Positions 8,924 through 17,190 of a stretch of DNA of 64,000 nt are shown here, piece by piece. The translations under genes were made by a program, and so were the position numbers. Below the pieces are notes generated by a model. The model made no database searches, had not been told where the DNA came from, and saw only the letters and a list, made by a program, of their open reading frames with translations. Source of the DNA: Alphaproteobacteria bacterium (GTDB lineage Bacteria > Pseudomonadota > Alphaproteobacteria > Rhodobacterales > Rhodobacteraceae); the NCBI GenBank assembly GCA_030431485.1, contig JAUIIR010000004.1, positions 62,001 to 126,000 of the forward strand, given 5' to 3'. Within the stretch, counting starts at the first letter, position 1. Each line of letters opens with the position of its first letter.

Positions 8924-9636
8924 AAGCCGCGCTCTTTGTTGGGGGATGGGAAGGCCATGCGCCTACCGCTTTTGCCGATTGGTACAAGGCACTGCTCGAA
9001 GAAAACGGCTTTGAGGTAGATGTCTATGACACGCTTGCGCCCCTCGAAACGCCAGATGACCTGCGTGATCTCGACTTGATCACACCGATCTGGTCATCGG
9101 CCCGGTCCGGACATCGGGAAGAGTTCGGCAACATGACAAAGCCGCAGGAAGATGGGTTGCTCGACCTGATTGGGAAGGGTTGCGGTCTTGCCGGATGGCA
9201 CGGCCACATGGGAGACGCGTTTCGCGATCGCCCGACCTACCATTTCCTGATCGGCGGCCAGTTCGTCGCGCATCCGCCAGGATGGCCGGACAATCTGCAA
9301 CCGGCTGAAGATTACATCGACTATGATGTGACGATCTGCAAACCAGACGATCCGATTGTAAAGGGAATCCGCAGCTTTCGTCTGACGTCAGAGCAGTATT
9401 ATATGCTGACTGATCCCTCCAACGACGTCTTGGCCACAACGACCTTTTCTGGCGATCACCTTTGGTGGATTGAAGGGACCGTGATCCCGGTGGTCTGGAA
9501 ACGTCGATGGGACAAGGGTAGGGTGTTTTACTGCTCGATCGGGCATGAGCTCGACGATCTGAAACTGCCTCAGGTCACGGAAATCATACGGCGCGGCGCG
9601 ATTTGGGCCGCGCAAGGAAAGTCAGAACAGACCTAA
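8920..9636 (+). CDS. ThuA domain protein
   Basis: 238-aa cytoplasmic protein of the ThuA family, which has a glutamine-amidotransferase-like fold and recurs in sugar-utilisation loci such as trehalose, sucrose and inositol clusters. Recognisable parts are GGWEGHAPTAF at the N-terminus, the GWHGHMGDAFRD block near residue 92 and VVWKRRWDKGRVFYCSIGH near residue 195. ThuA proteins are linked to ketosugar metabolism, but their chemistry is poorly defined. The start overlaps the upstream dehydrogenase by 4 bases, so the two are coupled. Confidence 0.9.
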   Translation: MKAALFVGGWEGHAPTAFADWYKALLEENGFEVDVYDTLAPLETPDDLRDLDLITPIWSSARSGHREEFGNMTKPQEDGLLDLIGKGCGLAGWHGHMGDAFRDRPTYHFLIGGQFVAHPPGWPDNLQPAEDYIDYDVTICKPDDPIVKGIRSFRLTSEQYYMLTDPSNDVLATTTFSGDHLWWIEGTVIPVVWKRRWDKGRVFYCSIGHELDDLKLPQVTEIIRRGAIWAAQGKSEQT

Positions 9637-9670
9637 ATTTTCACTGCACTCAGAAACGGAAAAGAACAGC

Positions 9671-10531
9671 ATGAAACTGCTTCGCTACGGTGCGCCCGGT
9701 GCCGAAAAACCGGGCCTGCTCGATGCCTCAGGCCGGGTTCGCGACTTGTCTGGAGTTATTTCAGATGTGGCTGGTGACGCCCTGCGTCCGGATACAATGG
9801 GCAAGCTCAGCGCGTTGGATCCGGAAACTTTGCCTCTGGTCGATGGCACTCCGCAGGATGATCTGCGCCTCGGCGCGTGTGTCGGCAATATCGGCAAATA
9901 TGTCTGTATCGGTCTCAACTATGCAGACCATGCGGAAGAGGCCGGGATGCCGATCCCGAAAGAGCCGATCATCTTCAACAAATGGACCTCGGCTGTTGTT
10001 GGGCCAAACGACGACATTCAAGTCCCGCGCGGATCTGTGAAGACCGACTGGGAAGTCGAGCTGGGCGTCGTGATTGGCGAGCCCGGTGTGTATATCGACG
10101 AAGCGGACGCCATGAAGCATGTTGCCGGGTTCTGCGTGATCAACGATGTTTCGGAACGGGAATTCCAGCTTGACCGCGCCGGGACATGGGACAAAGGCAA
10201 AGGCTGCGACACCTTTGGACCTACAGGCCCATGGTTGGTGACACCCGACGAGATCACGGATGTCGACAATCTTGATATGTGGCTCGACGTGGACGGCGAG
10301 CGTATGCAGTCAGGCTCGACCGCGACTCTGATCTTCAAGGTCCCGCACCTGATTTCTTATTGCAGCCAGTTCATGAGCTTGCAGGCCGGAGATGTGATTT
10401 CTACCGGTACACCTCCTGGCGTAGGTATGGGGCAAAAACCGCCCCGCTACCTCAACGGCGGCGAGGTTGTCACGCTTGGCATTGCGGGGCTGGGTGAACA
10501 GCGCTCGAAGGTCTTACCTGCACGGGGGTAA
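9671..10531 (+). CDS. Fumarylacetoacetate hydrolase family protein (2,4-diketo-3-deoxy sugar-acid hydrolase-like)
   Basis: 286-aa FAH-family C-C bond hydrolase or decarboxylase. The body CIGLNYADHAEEAGMPIPKEP, the metal-binding acidic residues in DWEVELGVVIG and the closing GDVISTGTPPGVGMG are diagnostic of the 2,4-diketo-3-deoxy-L-fuconate or rhamnonate hydrolase subgroup. Together with two SDRs and the sugar transporter, this suggests a non-phosphorylated deoxy-sugar or sugar-acid route ending in pyruvate or lactate (inference). It is the last gene of the operon; a strong hairpin follows at 10582. Confidence 0.9.
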   Translation: MKLLRYGAPGAEKPGLLDASGRVRDLSGVISDVAGDALRPDTMGKLSALDPETLPLVDGTPQDDLRLGACVGNIGKYVCIGLNYADHAEEAGMPIPKEPIIFNKWTSAVVGPNDDIQVPRGSVKTDWEVELGVVIGEPGVYIDEADAMKHVAGFCVINDVSEREFQLDRAGTWDKGKGCDTFGPTGPWLVTPDEITDVDNLDMWLDVDGERMQSGSTATLIFKVPHLISYCSQFMSLQAGDVISTGTPPGVGMGQKPPRYLNGGEVVTLGIAGLGEQRSKVLPARG

Positions 10532-10581
10532 GCACGGGCGAGGGCGTTTTTACGCGTCATCGCAACGCTCCATAAAAGAAA

Positions 10582-10613
10582 GGCGGCGCATCCCACTGAT
10601 GCGCCGCCTTTTT
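10582..10613 (+). terminator. Rho-independent terminator of the sugar operon
   Basis: An 11-bp perfect stem GGCGGCGCATC/GATGCGCCGCC with loop CCACT is followed directly by TTTTT. A-rich sequence precedes it, so it may also serve the converging gapR transcript. Confidence 0.92.
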
Positions 10614-10641
10614 CTTCGTCCGTGTCTGCGGAACTGCAAGC

Positions 10642-10902
10642 TCAGGACATGCCCAACGCTTCCTTGTACATGTCGAGTACGGCCTCTTCTTCGGCGATAT
10701 CGTCAGGCTCGCGCTTGCGCAGTGCGATCACCTTGCGCATCACCTTGGTGTCGTAGCCGCGTGCCTTGGCCTCGGCCATGACCTCTTTTTGCTGATCGGC
10801 GATGTCTTTCTTTTCCGCTTCCAGACGCTCAAACCGCTCGATGAACTGACGCAGCTCATCTGCTGTGACGCGGTAGTTGGCTTCGATTGCGCTGTCGTCC
10901 AT
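10642..10902 (-). CDS. gapR: GapR/DUF2312 nucleoid-associated protein
   Basis: 86-aa small basic DNA-binding protein. The family member GapR of Caulobacter binds overtwisted, AT-rich DNA ahead of replication and transcription. Diagnostic sequence is found throughout: NYRVTADELRQFIERFERLE near residues 9-28, then KAKGYD-like EAKARGYDTKVMRKVI and a C-terminal EEEAVLDMYKEALG. I start it at the ATG at 10902, preceded by AAAAGGAGCACC; the longer upstream reading is not supported. It is highly conserved in alphaproteobacteria. Confidence 0.93.
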   Translation of the reverse strand: MDDSAIEANYRVTADELRQFIERFERLEAEKKDIADQQKEVMAEAKARGYDTKVMRKVIALRKREPDDIAEEEAVLDMYKEALGMS

Positions 10903-11025
10903 CTCGGTGCTCCTTTTCGGCCTGTGAGGTGTCGTAGCGATGGCTGCGCGCGCCTTCAAGGGCTTGTCAGCGGGCGGTCGATGAATTACCGCCCCGATGG
11001 ATCACGACCATCGCAGGAGCATATC

Positions 11026-11241
11026 ATGGACATATTGATCTGGTCAGGAGCCGCGCTCTCGTTCGCGGGTCTGTGCGGGCTGATCTATTGCATTCTGCGG
11101 GTCAACAAGGCGCGGAAAGCGGGTCTCAGCGATGAGGAGCTTCGTGCTGAGGTCAAATCCGTGATGCCGATCAATCTCGGCTCACTCTTTGTTTCTGTGC
11201 TCGGGCTCATGCTGGTGATCGTCGGGATCTTCCTCGGCTGA
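11026..11241 (+). CDS. Small two-helix membrane protein
   Basis: 71-aa protein with two hydrophobic segments (about residues 4-25 and 50-70) joined by a charged loop (RVNKARKAGLSDEELRAEVKS). GCAGGAG precedes the ATG. I do not recognise a characterised function. Similar short inner-membrane proteins are common in Rhodobacterales. It stands alone between gapR and the sulfotransferase gene. Confidence 0.8.
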   Translation: MDILIWSGAALSFAGLCGLIYCILRVNKARKAGLSDEELRAEVKSVMPINLGSLFVSVLGLMLVIVGIFLG

Positions 11242-11257
11242 AAAGAGACCTCAAGTT

Positions 11258-12136
11258 TCAAGCCTCGCCTGATCCGTTCTCCAGCCAGTCGCGTTCCGAT
11301 GGCGTAAGATGCGCATCCATCATCGCATCATAGGCCGCCAATTCAGGCTCTGACAGTTTGCCCAGCCACTTGCGATTGCTGCCGCTGGGAAAGAACCCGG
11401 CATCGGACTTGAAAAAACCTTTGCCGCCAGACGGGGCAAATCGCGTTGCATTGCGTTTCATGTTTTCAAACGTGGCAGCATCCACCAACGCGGCCATGAC
11501 GGTGTCGGAATGTGAAATGCCCAGAACTCCGGCCAATCTGTCGAACGTGCCAGCCAAGTCCCTCTTCATGTCCGCGTAGTGAAACAGTGCTACGTTTGGC
11601 CGGTCCGAGACGGCCAAAGCGGCTTTGTAATGCTGCAGGATATGCGCCAGCGGCATCGCGTCGGTATCAAATCCCTCCGGCCCACCGTCCAGGAACCGCC
11701 GGAACGTCACGCCATCTGGATCGTTCTCCGGATACCAATGATCGAACCAAGACATAGGGATGTTGCGCACATGGGACCGGTACGAGAAATGCGCATCAAG
11801 CGGGTGACGGAATACGCAGATATATTGCGCCTTCTCATGTAGCGGCAAACCGTCCAGTGGCGTATGGCTTTTCATGCTGCGCCGGTGAGGCATCGCGTCC
11901 AACCGCGTCGCCACTTCGGGCATTTCACGGACGCGGATGTCGACCCATGGCATTTTGACGGACAGTTCCGGTTCAATATTCGGGTCGCCGGACAACAGGA
12001 GCGCGACAATCGTTTGCATCCAGGTGGTCCCGGACTTCGGCGGTGTCACAACGATCACATCGTCGGATCGGATCGTGACCATATCCCAGCGTCGGTTGTC
12101 AGTGAGCGGCCCGAGGTAAAGTTTGCGCTGCGTCAT
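11258..12136 (-). CDS. Sulfotransferase domain protein
   Basis: 292-aa PAPS-dependent sulfotransferase (Sulfotransfer_1-like). The 5'-phosphosulfate loop PPKSGTTWMQTI is near residue 32, and the 3'-phosphate binding segment CVFRHPLDAHFSYRSH is near residue 107. The C-terminal region ending in a lysine/arginine-rich FF..G..N.KWLGKLS block fits the family. No signal peptide is seen. The acceptor is unknown. It is on the same strand as the FadJ-like gene upstream but separated by about 94 bases. Confidence 0.88.
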   Translation of the reverse strand: MTQRKLYLGPLTDNRRWDMVTIRSDDVIVVTPPKSGTTWMQTIVALLLSGDPNIEPELSVKMPWVDIRVREMPEVATRLDAMPHRRSMKSHTPLDGLPLHEKAQYICVFRHPLDAHFSYRSHVRNIPMSWFDHWYPENDPDGVTFRRFLDGGPEGFDTDAMPLAHILQHYKAALAVSDRPNVALFHYADMKRDLAGTFDRLAGVLGISHSDTVMAALVDAATFENMKRNATRFAPSGGKGFFKSDAGFFPSGSNRKWLGKLSEPELAAYDAMMDAHLTPSERDWLENGSGEA

Positions 12137-12230
12137 ACGTATCCCGCGTCAATGAGCTTGGACACAGGAGACGAGCCTGTCGCCAAAAACTCAATAGAAA
12201 TATGATACGCTTCCCGGGAGGCGTGCAGTG

Positions 12231-14207
12231 CTAAAGATCGTCGAAGCTGCGCCCGTATTTGATCAGTTCAGCAAATACGGGCTCAGGCGTCCACAGATCC
12301 CGGTCGGGGTGATCCAACGCCTGCATGTCGCGGGTTGTGCGCAACAGGCCTTCGGCGCCAATGGCATGCATCATACCGCCACGCCAGTTTGGCACAAGCT
12401 GAGTGAAAACAGAAAGCACATCAAGCTCGGCTGCGCGTGGTACAACTCCTTCGCGCAAGACTTTTGCCCCAGTGTTTGCCATCGCGCCAAGGATCAGTCT
12501 GACGATCTGCGGCGGTGGCATTGAGGTTTGCGGCGCGCGCTCCGAGTTAATCTTGTAAAGCGCGTCGGGATCGGATTGCGCCACTCCTTGAGCATCGTAT
12601 GTGTAAAAACCCCGTCCGCTGGACCGTCCGTCACGGCCAAGCTGGAACATAAAGGCAGACCAATTGCGGGCACCGTCAGCCCGCTCAAACGCTACCACAT
12701 CTTTCAGCCCCAGCGCGTCGGCCGTTTCAAAGGGCGGGTGGGCCATGCCCCATGTGCGCAACGCGTCATCAACTGCATAGGGAGATTGGCCCAAATCGAC
12801 CAACGCGTCAGCGGCGCGCCAAAGCGTTTGCTGAAATCTGTCATGCAAAGACAGCGTCGGTGCGGTCTCAACAACTGCGAGCTTTCCAATGCGACGGGCC
12901 AGGGCCAGTCCGATGCGGCGGTCGTCCTCGGTGGCCTCCGGCCCCAGCATGATCTCGACAAGCCTTGAGGCGGATGCTGCAGAGGCAAAATGCAACGCCA
13001 GTCGTGGGTCGGCTCCGGGCAGGCAATGTGCCACAGGCACCCCGGCCGGAATCGGAACGCCTCGCTGTCCGCGTGTTGCGCGCAAGACGAGGTGCGCGCC
13101 CTCGAGTATTTGCGGATCGGCCCCGGTATGCAGGGCTGACTGTCTGCGCTCAGCGCGATCACGTGACAACCGCCCGGACGAAACAGCGGCGTCGAGAACA
13201 GTTCTGACATGCGCCACGCTATCGCGTTGTTGGTTGGGGTCCCGGATCAGCCATTTTACCTGCAATCCCGCTTCAAGTCCCGCGAGAACAATCTGAAGCG
13301 CCGTGGCACTTCCCCCTAAAACGCCAATGGTCGAGACCTCGGGCAGATCGCTGCGCCGGACCTGCATCGCGACCACTTGTTCGGCATGAAACAGATGTGA
13401 CATGGCCTTGGATTGTTCCGTATCCGAGCAATCCTCCGCCGCAGCCTCCTCAAAGGCCAACCCGGCCTCAATGGGCAGGAGAATGGCCGCTTCGACCGCT
13501 GCCAGTATCTTTTTTGGCGCAATTTCCGGAGATGCTTCGACGCGTTTCCGAAATCGGTTCACCGCCTGTTGGTAGGCGACCGCGTCAGCAAAACCGATGC
13601 GGACATCTGCAGTGGATCGGGCGCGTGCACCCTTGGCAGCTAGAGCCTTCGCAAATTCGGCAATGGCCGTATCGGTGTCGCCCTCGAAAAACCGGTCCGA
13701 GATGCCCTTGAGTGTGCCCGAGGCAACGGGAAGCAATGCACCAAAGATTAGCACCTCCAGTGCCGAGGCAGATCCGACCAACCTTGGCAACCGCTGCGTC
13801 GCCCCGGCGCTGGGCACGAGGCCGAGGCGGGCATTGGGAAATCCAACCCGCGTGTTTTGGTGGACCAGCCGATAGTGCGCGGCCAAGGCCAACTCCGCTC
13901 CAGCCCCCACGATGGCACCTGTCAGCACCGCGACCACTGGCTTCGGACTTAACTCGATCCTGCGACACATCTCTGACAAAAGGTTGTCGGTGTCGTCACC
14001 TCCCCCCTGTGGCGTCGTGATGCCGGATGGGAAGATGTCGCCCTTTCCACGCAGAATAATGATTTCAATGCTGTCATCGGGCGCGCAGCGATCCAGATCG
14101 CTTTGCAATGAGACCAATGTGGATCGCATCAGCCGGCCTGACGGGCCCGGCGTCATCACGATCTGAGCGATCCCGTCTGTGACGGTTATCTCCGTTGCTG
14201 CGCCCAT
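12231..14207 (-). CDS. FadJ-like enoyl-CoA hydratase/3-hydroxyacyl-CoA dehydrogenase with altered active-site motifs
   Basis: 658-aa two-domain protein: a crotonase fold (about 1-190) followed by a 3-hydroxyacyl-CoA dehydrogenase region (about 300-640). In the crotonase half the first catalytic Glu is present (GAGAELAL), but the second, normally in PE.KLG, is Asn (GFPNARLGL). The NAD loop reads GVLGGSATALQI instead of the usual G.G.MG. The dehydrogenase His motif region reads LHFASAAS rather than HFFSPV. It is therefore a member of the family that may be partly inactive or retargeted. The ATG at 14207 with GGAGCAGAAG upstream is preferred over the TTG at 14270. Confidence 0.82.
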   Translation of the reverse strand: MGAATEITVTDGIAQIVMTPGPSGRLMRSTLVSLQSDLDRCAPDDSIEIIILRGKGDIFPSGITTPQGGGDDTDNLLSEMCRRIELSPKPVVAVLTGAIVGAGAELALAAHYRLVHQNTRVGFPNARLGLVPSAGATQRLPRLVGSASALEVLIFGALLPVASGTLKGISDRFFEGDTDTAIAEFAKALAAKGARARSTADVRIGFADAVAYQQAVNRFRKRVEASPEIAPKKILAAVEAAILLPIEAGLAFEEAAAEDCSDTEQSKAMSHLFHAEQVVAMQVRRSDLPEVSTIGVLGGSATALQIVLAGLEAGLQVKWLIRDPNQQRDSVAHVRTVLDAAVSSGRLSRDRAERRQSALHTGADPQILEGAHLVLRATRGQRGVPIPAGVPVAHCLPGADPRLALHFASAASASRLVEIMLGPEATEDDRRIGLALARRIGKLAVVETAPTLSLHDRFQQTLWRAADALVDLGQSPYAVDDALRTWGMAHPPFETADALGLKDVVAFERADGARNWSAFMFQLGRDGRSSGRGFYTYDAQGVAQSDPDALYKINSERAPQTSMPPPQIVRLILGAMANTGAKVLREGVVPRAAELDVLSVFTQLVPNWRGGMMHAIGAEGLLRTTRDMQALDHPDRDLWTPEPVFAELIKYGRSFDDL

Positions 14208-14297
14208 CTTCTGCTCCGATGGCCTCGTCCCGGCATATTTGCCTGTTCTTTGACGGGTATTAGAGGCCAAACAAAGCGGTCTGGCAAGAATCCTGCG

Positions 14298-15284
14298 TTA
14301 TTTGCCCCGCTTGTGCATCATTCGCGCGACATCCAGCATACGCGCAGAAAAGCCCCATTCATTGTCGTACCAGCCGAAAATACGGATCTGATCGCCGGTT
14401 TCGAGGGTCTCGTTCGGAGCAATGACAAGCGACTCAGTGCGTCCGCGCAGATCGACAGAAACACAGGCGTCTTCAACGAGGCCGATCACCGGATTGGCGT
14501 TTGCCAACTGCCGTAGAGCATCCGCAGGCGATGAGGGGGGGGTGCTGAGGCGCGCCACGAGGTCGACCGCTGAAACGCTGATGGCAGGGACGCGCACGGC
14601 GGCCCCTGTGACGCGGCCCGCGAGATCGGGTAGAACACGGTCCACAAGTTTGGCGGCACTGGTGGTCGTGGGCACCATGCTGACAGCGCCGGCGCGATTG
14701 CGCGCAAGGTCCGGTCCGCGCGGCGCGTCCACCATCGGCTGGCTGCCCGTGTAGCAATGAATGGTCGTCATGTGTCCCTGTATCAGGCCGAAGCGGGTGT
14801 CGACCTCTCGGAGCAGTGGGGCAACCGCGTTGGTGGTACAGGACGCGTTCGACACGACGGAGTGATCTCCGAGCTCATCTTCGTTTGCGCCTTTGACAAT
14901 CGTGACATCCGCGATGTCAGATGGTCCGGAAATCAAAACGGCCTCTGCGCCAGCAGCCAGCGCGTCTTCAATGCTCGCGCGGTCTTTGGTGGCGCCGGTG
15001 CAATCAAAAAGCAAATCGACGCCATCCAAAGGAAGCTCGGCCATCTTTACGCCGGTCAACAGCGGTATGGCCCGGCCTCCGGCCTGCAACGTGCCGTCAG
15101 CATAAGCTGCGCCACCTGGCAACGGACCGAAGACGCTGTCATATTTGAACAAATAGGTGCAGGTCTCGGGGGCGGCCAGGTCATTGACCGCGACAACCTC
15201 AATATCGGCATGCTGTGGTGTTGTCAGGATTTGCCGCAGGATCACCCTGCCAATTCGCCCGAATCCGTGAATGACGATGCGCAT
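14298..15284 (-). CDS. Glyceraldehyde-3-phosphate dehydrogenase-like protein (type I)
   Basis: 328-aa member of the GAPDH/erythrose-4-phosphate dehydrogenase family. The N-terminal GFGRIGR binds NAD. The catalytic Cys is in SNASCTTN near residue 147, and the cysteine four residues later that most GAPDHs carry is replaced by Ala. The catalytic His region reads HCYTG, and the phosphate site reads MVPTTTSAAKLV. The C-terminal WYDNEWGFSARMLD is canonical. It is upstream of the FadJ-like gene on the same strand and diverges from the IclR regulator at 15405, which probably controls it. It is likely a second, specialised GAPDH-type enzyme; a non-glycolytic aldehyde substrate is possible. Confidence 0.87.
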   Translation of the reverse strand: MRIVIHGFGRIGRVILRQILTTPQHADIEVVAVNDLAAPETCTYLFKYDSVFGPLPGGAAYADGTLQAGGRAIPLLTGVKMAELPLDGVDLLFDCTGATKDRASIEDALAAGAEAVLISGPSDIADVTIVKGANEDELGDHSVVSNASCTTNAVAPLLREVDTRFGLIQGHMTTIHCYTGSQPMVDAPRGPDLARNRAGAVSMVPTTTSAAKLVDRVLPDLAGRVTGAAVRVPAISVSAVDLVARLSTPPSSPADALRQLANANPVIGLVEDACVSVDLRGRTESLVIAPNETLETGDQIRIFGWYDNEWGFSARMLDVARMMHKRGK

Positions 15285-15352
15285 ATGTGTGTCCTCTGCC
15301 GCTTGCCGCAGAACCTGAGTGTTACCGGTTGCATTTCAATCTTTATTTTTTC

Positions 15353-15367
15353 ACATTGTAAAAATGT
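15353..15367. promoter_or_regulatory. Inverted repeat in the GAPDH/IclR divergent promoter region
   Basis: ACATT-N5-AATGT lies in a T/A-rich stretch between the divergent starts at 15284 and 15405. Position and symmetry suit an IclR-type operator or overlapping promoter elements. The arms are short, so this is tentative. Confidence 0.3.
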
Positions 15368-15404
15368 TTTTTGTATCGAAACAATGCGCTGTGGGGAGGC
15401 GGGC

Positions 15405-16232
15405 ATGAACGCGGAAACAGGTCCTGAACGTCGTGCGCGGGGTCGGCCGCGCGCTTGGAGCGATACAACCGAGCAGAACAAGATCAAATCGCTTGATCGC
15501 GCGCTTGTCATCCTTGAGCGGCTTAGCGAACGGGGCGGGGCGACTCTGACCGACCTTTCCGAAGACCTAGATCAATCGCCCGCCACGGTCTACCGCGTGT
15601 TATCGACCTTTGAAGGTCGCAACATGGTTGATTTCGACCCGGTCGCGCAAACCTGGCATATCGGGGCAGGGGCGTTTCACATCGGTTCGCGCTTTCTGCG
15701 CCGCACCTCGCTGGTCGAACGTGCCCGGCCCTTCCTGCGAGAATTGATGCAGAAGACCGAGGAGACCGCCAATTTGGGTGTGTCGCGCGATGGGCTGGTT
15801 CTGTTCCTGAGCCAGGTCGAAACACACCACAATATCCGTGCCTTCTTTCCGCCTGGCACCATGTCGCCAATGCATTCGTCGGGAATCGGCAAGGCGCTTC
15901 TGGCACAGATGGACGACAAAGAGGTCGCGTCGATCATCCGTCGCCACAAGTTGACGGCCTTTACCGAGCACACGCTGGTCACGCCAGAGGCCTTGGCAGA
16001 GGACTTGGCAAAAACGCGAGCGCGAGGCTATGCGTTTGACGCGGAAGAGAAAAACGACGGTATGCGTTGCATTGCAGCCCCCGTTTTTGACATGCATGGC
16101 GAACCCATAGCAGGCGTGTCCATCTCTGGCCCGTCCGCCCGCATTCCGGATGAACGCATCGACAATCTGGGTGCGTCGGTCCAAGAGGCGGCGGCCAAAC
16201 TGACCGCCGCTTTGGGGGGTGCGTTGGATTAA
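15405..16232 (+). CDS. IclR family transcriptional regulator, BhcR-like
   Basis: 275-aa regulator. A basic N-terminus (ARGRPRAW) is followed by a winged helix (SLDRALVILERLSE to QSPATVYRVLSTFEGR, about residues 30-75). The IclR effector domain contains FLSQVETHHNIRAFFPPGT, SSGIGKALLAQM and EKNDGMRCIAAPVFD. These blocks closely resemble the BhcR subgroup, which in Paracoccus senses glyoxylate and controls the beta-hydroxyaspartate cycle; no bhcBCD genes are in this window. The ATG at 15405 has GGGGAGG upstream; a longer upstream reading overlaps the divergent gene and is rejected. Its end overlaps convergent metF by 4 bases. Confidence 0.88.
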   Translation: MNAETGPERRARGRPRAWSDTTEQNKIKSLDRALVILERLSERGGATLTDLSEDLDQSPATVYRVLSTFEGRNMVDFDPVAQTWHIGAGAFHIGSRFLRRTSLVERARPFLRELMQKTEETANLGVSRDGLVLFLSQVETHHNIRAFFPPGTMSPMHSSGIGKALLAQMDDKEVASIIRRHKLTAFTEHTLVTPEALAEDLAKTRARGYAFDAEEKNDGMRCIAAPVFDMHGEPIAGVSISGPSARIPDERIDNLGASVQEAAAKLTAALGGALD

Positions 16233-17095
16233 GCGACGTTCTTAAGATCAAGCTTGGGCGTCACGCCAAGCGCATGACACACGTCGCGCGTCAATTCCGG
16301 GCGGTTGAGCGTGTAGAAATGCAACGTATCCACACCGCCTTCAATCAGGTCAGAGCACAGCTCGGTACAGATCGCGGTCGCAAGCAGGTCTTCGCGTCCA
16401 TCGCGTTCCGCCTTCTCAAAGGCCTCCACAACCCAGGCCGGGATATGCGTGCCGCAGCGCTGGGCAAAGCGGACCGCACCTTTCCAGTTCTCGATCGGCA
16501 GAATCCCAGGGGTCACCGGCTTCTCGATCCCCGCCTTTTCGCACGCATCGCGGAAACGAAAGAATGTCTCGGCCTCGAAGAAGAACTGAGTCAGCGCTTC
16601 AGACGCCCCCGCCTCGAATTTGCGCTTGAGATACGCGACATCCGCCTGGGCATTGGCGGCTTCGGGATGGGTGTCCGGATAGGCGCCAACGCGGATCGTG
16701 AATTCGCCGGCATCGCGCAGCCCTTCGATCAGATCTACGCTTGACGCGAATCCGTCAGGGTGAGCGACAAAGCCTTCCGCGCCTTTGGGCGGATCGCCTC
16801 GCAAGGCCACAATGTCTGTTACACCAGCCGCCTCAAAATCGCGCGCAATCGCCAGCGTCTCGTCACGTGTGGCGTTCACGCAGGTCAGATGCGCGGCCAC
16901 CGGCAGACCCGAGGATTTGTGCAAAGTCGCAACCGCCTCGCGCGTCAGGTCGCGGGTGGTTCCACCGGCGCCGTAGGTCACGGAAACAAATCGCGGCTGC
17001 AGTGGCGCAAGCACCTGAACCGTGTCCCACAGGCGGAACGACGCTTCCAGCGACTGTGGCGGGAAGAATTCGAAAGAAACAGACGGAACTGGCAT
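16229..17095 (-). CDS. metF: Methylenetetrahydrofolate reductase
   Basis: 288-aa flavoprotein that reduces 5,10-methylene-THF to 5-methyl-THF for methionine synthesis. Family motifs are VSFEFFPPQ at the N-terminus, VSVTYGAGGTTRD near residue 45, HLTCVNATRDE near residue 75, ALRGDPPKG near residue 102 and the FFFEAETFFRF block near residue 165. I place the start at 17095 because AAGGA sits eight bases upstream; 17104 is an alternative. It diverges from a MetR-like LysR regulator, the classical arrangement. Confidence 0.95.
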   Translation of the reverse strand: MPVPSVSFEFFPPQSLEASFRLWDTVQVLAPLQPRFVSVTYGAGGTTRDLTREAVATLHKSSGLPVAAHLTCVNATRDETLAIARDFEAAGVTDIVALRGDPPKGAEGFVAHPDGFASSVDLIEGLRDAGEFTIRVGAYPDTHPEAANAQADVAYLKRKFEAGASEALTQFFFEAETFFRFRDACEKAGIEKPVTPGILPIENWKGAVRFAQRCGTHIPAWVVEAFEKAERDGREDLLATAICTELCSDLIEGGVDTLHFYTLNRPELTRDVCHALGVTPKLDLKNVA

Positions 17096-17144
17096 TGGAG
17101 TCATCCTTGATGGTGTTGAAGCTCTTGTCGCACGTGCAGCATTG

Positions 17145-17157
17145 TGAGACAAACTCA
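17145..17157. promoter_or_regulatory. Short inverted repeat in the metF/metR interval
   Basis: TGAG-N5-CTCA is a small dyad between the divergent starts at 17095 and 17191. Its size resembles LysR/MetR half-site pairs (E. coli MetR uses TGAA-N5-TTCA), so it may be the MetR site. Evidence is positional and by analogy only. Confidence 0.35.
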
Positions 17158-17190
17158 TAAATCTAATCTTCAACATGAGATCAGTTGATA

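Noticed and set aside
14271-14297. Operon-breaking terminator between the GAPDH-like and FadJ-like genes
   Set aside because: No stem-loop followed by a T-tract is visible in the short gap.
14757-15404. Upstream extension of the IclR frame into the GAPDH-like gene
   Set aside because: It would overlap the divergent gene by over 500 bases; the ATG at 15405 has a strong ribosome site and the family N-terminus.
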